DNA from: CAVSRC01 sp963781775
GTDB lineage: Bacteria > Pseudomonadota > Alphaproteobacteria > Rhizobiales > Kaistiaceae
Direction of reading: 5' to 3'
DNA length: 64,000 nucleotides
NCBI GenBank assembly: GCA_963781775.1
Contig: CAWAHE010000006.1
Coordinates: 1-64,000, forward strand
Within the stretch, counting starts at the first letter, position 1. Each line of letters starts with the position of its first letter. Under the pieces are notes generated by a model. It was not told the origin of the DNA and did not search any database. It saw only the letters and a list, made by a program, of their open reading frames with translations. A program made the translations under genes and the position numbers. Shown piece by piece: positions 58,812 to 64,000 of this stretch.

Positions 58812-59579
58812 ATGAGCGCAGCGCGGGAGGGACGCTTGGCTTACGCCTCACCAAATTTGGAGGCGGACGAAATTAGTTCGCGAGTTGACAGCGCCAGCGC
58901 CAATCCGAAAGCGATACTGGCCGAACTGAAGAGGCTGGGCTCGGAGAAGAACCGCGCCGGCATGGCGCGGTTCGGCATCAATACCGACAAGGCCTTCGGC
59001 ATCTCGATGGCGACGCTGAAGCCGATCGCGAAGCGCTTCAAGCGAGACCATGCGTTGGCCGAGGCGCTATGGGCGAGCGGTTACCATGAAGCGCGCCTGC
59101 TCGCCGTGCTGATCGAAGACCCCAAACAGGTGACGCCGACGCAGATGGACGCCTGGGTGGCGGACTTCAACTCGTGGGACGTCTGCGATCAGGCCTGCAT
59201 GAGGGTGTTCGCCCGGACGCCTTATGTCACGGCCAAGGTGAAACGATGGGCGCGAGACGACCGCGAGTTCGTTCGCCGGGCAGCCTTCGCCACCATCGCC
59301 GGGTACACGGTCCATGCCAAGAAAGCGCCGGACGAGGCGTACCTAGCGTTCCTGCCGATCATCAAGCGGTACGCCACCGACAACCGAAACTTCGTGCGCA
59401 AGGCAGTCAACTGGGCGCTCCGCCAGATCGGCAAGCACTCGCAGGCGCTGCACGGTCCTGCCCTCGCGCTGGCGGAGGAGCTGGCCGCATCCGAAGACAA
59501 ATCGTCACGGTGGATCGGAAGGGATGCGGTGAAGGAACTGACCGACCCGGCGCAACTCGAGCGCCTTGCCGCGCGCTGA
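58812..59579 (+). CDS. DNA alkylation repair (AlkD-like HEAT-repeat) protein
   Basis: About 255 residues from ATG 58812; in-frame alternatives are ATG 58770 and TTG 58836. The HEAT-like helices start DEISSRVDSASANPKAILAE, with the family segments NRAGMARFGINTDKAFGIS, WASGYHEARLLAVLIEDPKQ, DFNSWDVCDQACMRVF and NFVRKAVNWALRQIGKHSQA. AlkD glycosylases excise 3- and 7-alkylpurines; the conserved Trp and Asp of that fold appear (NSWDVCD). It stands alone, convergent with the Lrp gene. Confidence 0.88.
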   Translation: MSAAREGRLAYASPNLEADEISSRVDSASANPKAILAELKRLGSEKNRAGMARFGINTDKAFGISMATLKPIAKRFKRDHALAEALWASGYHEARLLAVLIEDPKQVTPTQMDAWVADFNSWDVCDQACMRVFARTPYVTAKVKRWARDDREFVRRAAFATIAGYTVHAKKAPDEAYLAFLPIIKRYATDNRNFVRKAVNWALRQIGKHSQALHGPALALAEELAASEDKSSRWIGRDAVKELTDPAQLERLAAR

Positions 59580-59584
59580 GAGCC

Positions 59585-60082
59585 TCAGGCGGCCTTCACC
59601 TTTTCTTTTTCCTTGTCGAGCACGACGTAGCTTAACGGCAGCACGGTCGTGTACTTGATCTGCTCCATCGCAAACGTCGTGGAGACGTCGGTGATATCGA
59701 TCTTGGCGATCAGGCGCTTGTAGAGATTGTCGTAAGCCTCGATGTCCGGCACGACGACCCGCAGCAGGTAGTCGACCTGCCCGGCCATGCGGTAGAACTC
59801 GACCACTTCGGGAAAATCGCGGATGACCTCGGCGAAGCGGCGCAGCCACTCGTCATTGTGTTGGCTGGTCGTGATGGCGACGAACGCCGTCACCTTGGTG
59901 TTGATCTTCTTGGGATCGAGAAGCGCCACGCGGCCGGTGATCACTCCGTCTTCCTCGAGCTTTTGAATGCGGCGCCAGCACGGCGTCGTGGATAGACCGA
60001 CGCGACGACCGATCTCGGCAACAGGCACCGTCGCGTCTTCCTGGAGAATCTGCAGGATCTTGCGGTCCAGACGATCGACCAT
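59585..60082 (-). CDS. Lrp/AsnC-family transcriptional regulator
   Basis: 165 residues from ATG 60082, with GGAG six bases upstream. The winged helix reads LDRKILQILQEDATVPVAEI then GRRVGLSTTPCWRRIQKLEE. The C-terminal RAM domain has VTAFVAITTSQHNDEWLRRF, VEFYRMAGQVDYLLRVVVPD and a ligand-binding edge near TTFAMEQIKYTTVLPL. It should form octamers and sense an amino acid. A 7-7 palindrome at 60121-60141 lies before it, fitting autoregulation. Confidence 0.92.
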   Translation of the reverse strand: MVDRLDRKILQILQEDATVPVAEIGRRVGLSTTPCWRRIQKLEEDGVITGRVALLDPKKINTKVTAFVAITTSQHNDEWLRRFAEVIRDFPEVVEFYRMAGQVDYLLRVVVPDIEAYDNLYKRLIAKIDITDVSTTFAMEQIKYTTVLPLSYVVLDKEKEKVKAA

Positions 60083-60120
60083 TTCCGTCTCCGTGCGACA
60101 AGATTTCGTATCTGCCTCTA

Positions 60121-60141
60121 TCGTAGGCAATTATCCTACGA
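60121..60141. promoter_or_regulatory. Palindromic operator of the Lrp-type gene
   Basis: tcgtagg (60121-60127) and cctacga (60135-60141) are perfect inverted repeats around an AT-rich seven-base spacer (caattat). It lies about 40 bases before the Lrp ATG. The arrangement is typical of Lrp/AsnC autoregulatory sites. Confidence 0.7.
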
Positions 60142-60198
60142 TGGAGGCTGGATCGGCGCGGATATAGAAATTAATTGCGTATTTGTCAAACCAATCGC

Positions 60199-60867
60199 CT
60201 ACAGGCGACGGGCGACCTCGCGCCTGAGGACCGGCAGCAGTTCGGCCTCGAACCATGGATGACGCTTGATCCAGGCGTTGTTCCGCCAGGACGGATGAGG
60301 CAGCGGCACGATCAGTGGCGCGCGCGTGGCAGCCATGATGTCGCGCCAGGCGGCCACCGTCTCGGTCAGGGTCGGGCGCGCCAGCTGACCGAGATGCCAG
60401 GCATGGGAATAGGAGCCGACGGCAAGCAACAGGTCGATCCGTGGCAGCGCGGCGAAGAGCGGCGCACGCCATGCCGGCGCGCATTCGCGGCGCGGCGGCA
60501 GGTCCGCCCCGCGCTCGTTCAGCCCCGGGAAGCAGAAGCCCATCGGCACGATCCCGACACGGCTGACGTCGTAGAACGTCTCGGCGTCGACGCCCATCCA
60601 CGCGCGCAGCCGATCGCCGGATGGATCGGTGAACGGGATGCCCGAGGCATGCACGCGCGTGCCCGGCGCCTGACCGACGACGCAGATCGTCGCGGTCGGC
60701 GAGACGCGCACCACCGGCCGTGGCTCATGGGGCAGCGGGCGCCCCTGCGGGCGATCGCGGCAAATGCGGCAAGCGCGGATTCCTGCCAGCAGCGAATCCA
60801 GTTCGCCGGACGGCCCCTCGCCTCCGCCGCGCCGCCTAACTGACTGCCGAATCTCGGTTTTACGCAT
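60199..60867 (-). CDS. Uracil-DNA glycosylase superfamily protein (COG1573-like)
   Basis: 222 residues from ATG 60867; a longer upstream frame is a shadow of the kinase gene. Active-site motif 1 reads ICVVGQAPGTRVHASGIPFT and motif 2 VPLPHPSWRNNAW. Two CxxC-like cysteines near the start (RACRICRDR) could help bind an Fe-S cluster as in family 4/5 enzymes, but the full four-Cys set is not seen. It may remove uracil or other damaged bases; exact activity is unclear. It is divergent from the histidine kinase. Confidence 0.83.
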   Translation of the reverse strand: MRKTEIRQSVRRRGGGEGPSGELDSLLAGIRACRICRDRPQGRPLPHEPRPVVRVSPTATICVVGQAPGTRVHASGIPFTDPSGDRLRAWMGVDAETFYDVSRVGIVPMGFCFPGLNERGADLPPRRECAPAWRAPLFAALPRIDLLLAVGSYSHAWHLGQLARPTLTETVAAWRDIMAATRAPLIVPLPHPSWRNNAWIKRHPWFEAELLPVLRREVARRL

Positions 60868-60972
60868 CGTTAACCATGATTTTGAGCGGCAAGTTAAGCA
60901 TCTTCTGCGACAGTGGCCCACGCTCCCGCCGCGTTCCTTGCCGGGAGGAAGCATCGGGGCCATCACGCAATC

Positions 60973-62511
60973 ATGAACACCGCCGCGTCCGCTTCCGAAA
61001 GCGACAAGACGGCGCAGAGCCGCGAGCGCGCCGAACGCCGACGCTCGGTGACGCGCGCCGTGCGCGACCAGCGCGAGCGCTTGACCTCGAGTTCGGGCAC
61101 GCGGCCCGCCTTCGACCACGAACTGGTGCTGACCTTCGCGCAGAACCGCATCAGCGCCGCCTTCGCGATCCCATTGCTGGTGGCGCTCGTCTCGATCGCC
61201 TCGCTGCTCTGGATCCAGCCGGTCGTGGTCGCCGCCTGGGCCTTCCTGGTGCTCGCCATGCATGTCGGCATGCTGGCGCTGTGCCGTCGCTATATCGGCA
61301 CCGCACCTGCCGACGTGTCCATCACCACGTGGGTGCGGCGCGTCGTGGTCGCCGAGTTCTTCGGCGGAGCGACCTGGGCGGTCATCCTGCTGCTCGTCCC
61401 GCCGCACGGTGGCGACGTCGCCGGCGTCGAGGTGTTCCAGTTCGCGACCATGCTTGTGGTCGTCTCCGTCATCACGTCGCTGGCCTCGACTGTGCCTGCG
61501 GCGGCGGTAGCCGGGACCCTGCCGATCACCCTGACACTGGTCGCCGGCTTCGTCGGCAGCGGGCAGTTCCTGTTCATCGTCCTGTCGATCATGGCGCTTG
61601 GCGCGCAGTTCTTCTTCCTTCTGCTGGCATCGCGGCTCTATCAGGCGACGCTGGCGATGCTCGAATACCGCGCCGAAAAGGATTTGCTCATCGCTGAACT
61701 GGGCACCGCGAAGTCAATCTCGGACGAAGCCCGGCGGCGCGCCGAGGAGGCCAACCTCGCCAAGTCGCGGTTCCTCGCGACCATGAGCCACGAGCTGCGG
61801 ACGCCGCTCAACGCCATCCTCGGCTTCTCCGAGATCATGATGAACCAGGTGCTCGGCCCGATCGGCAACGCCAACTACCGGGAATATGTCGGCGACATCC
61901 ACACCAGCGGCCAGCATCTGCTCAACCTCATCAACGAGATCCTCGACCTGTCGCGCATCGAGGCCGGTCGCTACGACTTGCACGAGGAACCGATCAATCT
62001 CGCCCTGATGGCTGAGGATTGCGCCAGCCTGCTTCAACTGAAGGCGAAGTCGAAAAACATCGTCATCAGCGAGGATTACGAGCGGGGCCTGCCGCGCCTG
62101 TGGGCTGACGACCGGGCAGTGCGGCAGGTGGCCCTCAATCTGCTGTCCAATGCGATCAAATTCACGTCACCGGGCGGAGAAGTCGCGATCAGCGTCGGGG
62201 CTGCTCCGGGCGGCGGCCAATACCTTTCCGTCCGCGACAACGGGCCGGGCATCGCACCGGAGGAAATCCCGATCGTGCTGTCGTCGTTCGGACAGGGATC
62301 GATTGCCCACAAGAACGCCGAACGCGGCGCCGGTCTCGGCCTGCCGATCGTGCAGGCGCTGATGTCCACCCACGACGGCACGTTCGAGCTGAAATCGAAG
62401 CTGCGCGAGGGCACCGAGGCGATCGCCACGTTCCCGCAGTCGCGCGTCATGGAAGCCCTGCCGCCGATCAAGGACCCCGGCACGCGCAGCCGCTGGATGC
62501 GGACCGGTTAA
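60973..62511 (+). CDS. Membrane histidine kinase (DivJ/PdhS-like)
   Basis: 512 residues. About six hydrophobic segments (~60-225, e.g. AFAIPLLVALVSIASLLWIQ, VVVAAWAFLVLAMHVGMLAL, FEVGGATWAVILLL-type) form a membrane sensor. A coiled coil (AKSISDEARRRAEEANLAKS) leads to the H-box MSHELRTPLNAILGFSEIMM, with the phospho-accepting His. The catalytic domain has the N-box RQVALNLLSNAIKFTSPGGE, G1 VRDNGPGIAPEEIP and G2 GAGLGLPIVQALM. It signals through an unseen response regulator; H-box and domain order resemble Rhizobiales cell-cycle kinases. Confidence 0.9.
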   Translation: MNTAASASESDKTAQSRERAERRRSVTRAVRDQRERLTSSSGTRPAFDHELVLTFAQNRISAAFAIPLLVALVSIASLLWIQPVVVAAWAFLVLAMHVGMLALCRRYIGTAPADVSITTWVRRVVVAEFFGGATWAVILLLVPPHGGDVAGVEVFQFATMLVVVSVITSLASTVPAAAVAGTLPITLTLVAGFVGSGQFLFIVLSIMALGAQFFFLLLASRLYQATLAMLEYRAEKDLLIAELGTAKSISDEARRRAEEANLAKSRFLATMSHELRTPLNAILGFSEIMMNQVLGPIGNANYREYVGDIHTSGQHLLNLINEILDLSRIEAGRYDLHEEPINLALMAEDCASLLQLKAKSKNIVISEDYERGLPRLWADDRAVRQVALNLLSNAIKFTSPGGEVAISVGAAPGGGQYLSVRDNGPGIAPEEIPIVLSSFGQGSIAHKNAERGAGLGLPIVQALMSTHDGTFELKSKLREGTEAIATFPQSRVMEALPPIKDPGTRSRWMRTG

Positions 62512-63536
62512 TCTTCCCGGTTCGAGACGCCGGCCGACTCGAACGTCGCCATGCCCGAATGAAGCGCGGCCGCCGCCTTGACGATACCGGCGGCGAGCGC
62601 CGCGCCCGTCCCTTCGCCGAGCCGCATGCCGAGGTCGAGAAGCGGCGTCTTGCCCATCAGCGCCAGCGCGCGGCCATGAGCCGGCTCGGCGGACACGTGG
62701 CCGAAGAGGCAATGGTCGAGCGCGGCAGGATCGAGAGCGAACAACACGGCGGCCGCCGCCGTCGCGACATAACCATCGACGATCACCGGCACGCGGTTCA
62801 TGCGGGCGGCGAGAATGGCGCCGCTCATGGCCGCGATCTCGCGACCGCCCAGCCGGCGCAGGACTTCAAGCGGATCGTCGAGATGCCCCGCGTGACAGGC
62901 GATGGCCGCGGCGACCGCCGCCCGCTTGCGCGCGAGCCCCGCCTCATCGACCCCGGTTCCGGGTCCTACCCAATCGCCGGGAGCGCCGCCGAACAGGCCG
63001 CAGAAGATCGCGGCGGCGATCGTCGTATTGCCGATGCCCATCTCGCCGATCGCCAGCAGATCGACGCCGCCGGCGATCGCTTCCATTCCGTAGGCCATCG
63101 TGCCGGCGCAGGTCGCCTCATCGAGGGCCGCCTCGCGCGTGATGTCGCCCGTCGGAATCTCGAGGGCGAGGTCGAAGACCTTGAGCGCCAGTCCATAGGT
63201 CGCGCAGATCTGGTTGATGGCGGCGCCGCCGGCCGCGAAATTCTCAACCATCTGCTGCGTCACCGCCGCCGGAAAGGCCGACACGCCCTGAGCGACCACG
63301 CCATGATTGCCCGCGAATACCGCCACCATCGGCTGATTGACCGCCGGCGGCGCCCTGCCCTGCCAGGCGGCCAGCCATTCGGCGATCTCTTCCAGCCGGC
63401 CAAGGGCGCCGGGCGGCTTGGTCAGCGTGGCATCGCGGGCGCGGACTTTCGCTACGGCCGCCGAATCGGCGTGCGGCATGGCGGTGACGAGCGCGCGGAT
63501 GTCGTCAAAAGGGAGCCCGGTTGCTGTGGGAATCAT
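62508..63536 (-). CDS. cobT: Nicotinate-nucleotide-dimethylbenzimidazole phosphoribosyltransferase CobT
   Basis: 342 residues, the normal length. Motifs are TKPPGALGRLEEIAEWLAAW, VAVFAGNHGVVAQGVSAFP, AIGEMGIGNTTIAAAI and LLDLGMRLGEGTGAALA, with the catalytic Glu in the last. It makes alpha-ribazole phosphate for the lower ligand of vitamin B12 in the cytoplasm. Its neighbour (divergent at 63650) is cobS, which uses that product, so the locus is a B12 lower-ligand module. It converges with the kinase gene with a four-base overlap. Confidence 0.95.
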   Translation of the reverse strand: MIPTATGLPFDDIRALVTAMPHADSAAVAKVRARDATLTKPPGALGRLEEIAEWLAAWQGRAPPAVNQPMVAVFAGNHGVVAQGVSAFPAAVTQQMVENFAAGGAAINQICATYGLALKVFDLALEIPTGDITREAALDEATCAGTMAYGMEAIAGGVDLLAIGEMGIGNTTIAAAIFCGLFGGAPGDWVGPGTGVDEAGLARKRAAVAAAIACHAGHLDDPLEVLRRLGGREIAAMSGAILAARMNRVPVIVDGYVATAAAAVLFALDPAALDHCLFGHVSAEPAHGRALALMGKTPLLDLGMRLGEGTGAALAAGIVKAAAALHSGMATFESAGVSNRED

Positions 63537-63649
63537 GCGGGCTCCAAATGGCTGGAAATCATTGATTTTCGGGGCTGCGTTGGCCCACGGACACGAAGGT
63601 TCTATAACCGCCGCGCGACCAACCGCAAGCGACGAGAGAGCGCACCGGC

Positions 63650-64000
63650 ATGACCGGCGACGATCCCCAGCCGATGACCTTCGATACCGTGGTTGGCGAT
63701 CTGAAATCGTCGATTGCGTTCCTGACGCGCCTGCCGGTCCGCTGGCTCAGCATCGCAGCGGAAGTGCGTCCCGACTTCAGGCGCGCGGCGGCTCTCTTCC
63801 CCGTGGCCGGTTGCCTCATCGGTTTCGTCGGCGGCGCGGTGCTCCTCATCGGCGTCGCGATCGGAATGCCGGCGCTCGCCGCCGCTACCCTCGCCGTCAC
63901 GACCACGCTGGCGCTGACCGGCGGGCTGCACGAGGACGGCCTCGCGGACGTCGCCGACAGTTTCGGTGGGGCAACGGCCGAACGGAAATTCCAGATCATG
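63650..64000 (+). CDS. cobS: Adenosylcobinamide-GDP ribazoletransferase CobS (3' truncated by window)
   Basis: The first 117 codons are visible. The family opening VGDLKSSIAFLTRLPVRWL is followed by FRRAAALFPVAGCLIGFVGG and membrane helices, then ALTGGLHEDGLADVADSFGG, the metal/nucleotide signature of CobS. This integral membrane enzyme joins alpha-ribazole to adenosylcobinamide-GDP to finish cobalamin. It is divergent from cobT with a 113-base gap, with no cobalamin riboswitch seen in it. The end lies beyond the window. Confidence 0.93.
   Translation, partial: MTGDDPQPMTFDTVVGDLKSSIAFLTRLPVRWLSIAAEVRPDFRRAAALFPVAGCLIGFVGGAVLLIGVAIGMPALAAATLAVTTTLALTGGLHEDGLADVADSFGGATAERKFQIM

Noticed and set aside
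60868..61407. N-terminal extension of the UDG-family gene
   Set aside because: It is antisense to the kinase gene and low in complexity; the ATG at 60867 gives a normal family length.
63537..63649. Cobalamin riboswitch between cobT and cobS
   Set aside because: The gap is only 113 bases and lacks the conserved B12-box pattern.
1..64000. CRISPR arrays, rRNA genes, insertion sequences
   Set aside because: I saw no regularly spaced repeats, no rRNA-like stretch and no transposase or terminal inverted repeats.

Overview
This is a high-G+C chromosomal segment from an alphaproteobacterium, most likely of the order Hyphomicrobiales (Rhizobiales). The clues are an IalB-family protein, FCD-type GntR and BigR-like ArsR regulators, a DivJ/PdhS-like histidine kinase, cobT beside cobS, and an unusual number of ABC importers. 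Assignment below order level is not possible from the sequence.

Positions 1-5454 are the end of an integrated element. It holds poorly conserved small membrane or secreted proteins, a winged-helix protein that may be frameshifted, an excisionase overlapping a tyrosine integrase by 238 nt, and the 3' half of a tRNA-Val(CAC) (5407-5454) that serves as the attachment scar. Chromosomal genes start at 5635.

Positions 5635-15800 carry an ATP-grasp enzyme, an IalB-like protein, a ~1390-residue autotransporter, a lipoprotein alpha/beta hydrolase, and a two-domain ATP-grasp/CapK(PaaK)-like ligase bracketed by a 30-bp repeat of the hydrolase 3' end. Positions 15834-20784 hold an RND efflux operon, a small DUF2892 membrane protein and a divergent ArsR regulator.

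Positions 20791-28615 look like one minus-strand operon: sugar-binding protein, XylH-like permease and single-domain ATPase, then a di-heme oxidoreductase (frameshifted), an FG-GAP/UnbV (CRTAC1-like) secreted protein and an M24-like protein. The last four genes overlap one another. Two near-identical 29-residue membrane peptides follow at 29008-29316. Positions 29652-35695 pair ThuA and Gfo/Idh sugar-modifying genes with a second sugar importer whose two permeases are fused into one chain.

Positions 35919-49181 are mixed housekeeping and accessory genes: O-methyltransferase, L,D-transpeptidase, DUF971, a SAM methyltransferase, a SolA-like oxidase, transporters, an iron-type locus (di-heme protein, frameshifted imelysin, divergent PKHD hydroxylase), an APH-like kinase, an MFS transporter and a PhyH-family dioxygenase. 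Positions 49331-53965 hold a GntR regulator and a third sugar importer with a fused MalF-MalG chain. Next come an Mrp ATPase, an amino-acid importer lacking its ATPase, an HIBDH-like dehydrogenase, AlkD-like, Lrp and UDG-family genes, a histidine kinase, cobT, and cobS cut by the window end.

Three signals recur. All four ABC systems put the binding-protein gene first and have a strong hairpin between it and the permease gene. Two importers have fused permease chains. Two frameshifted genes break at the same 13-bp string.
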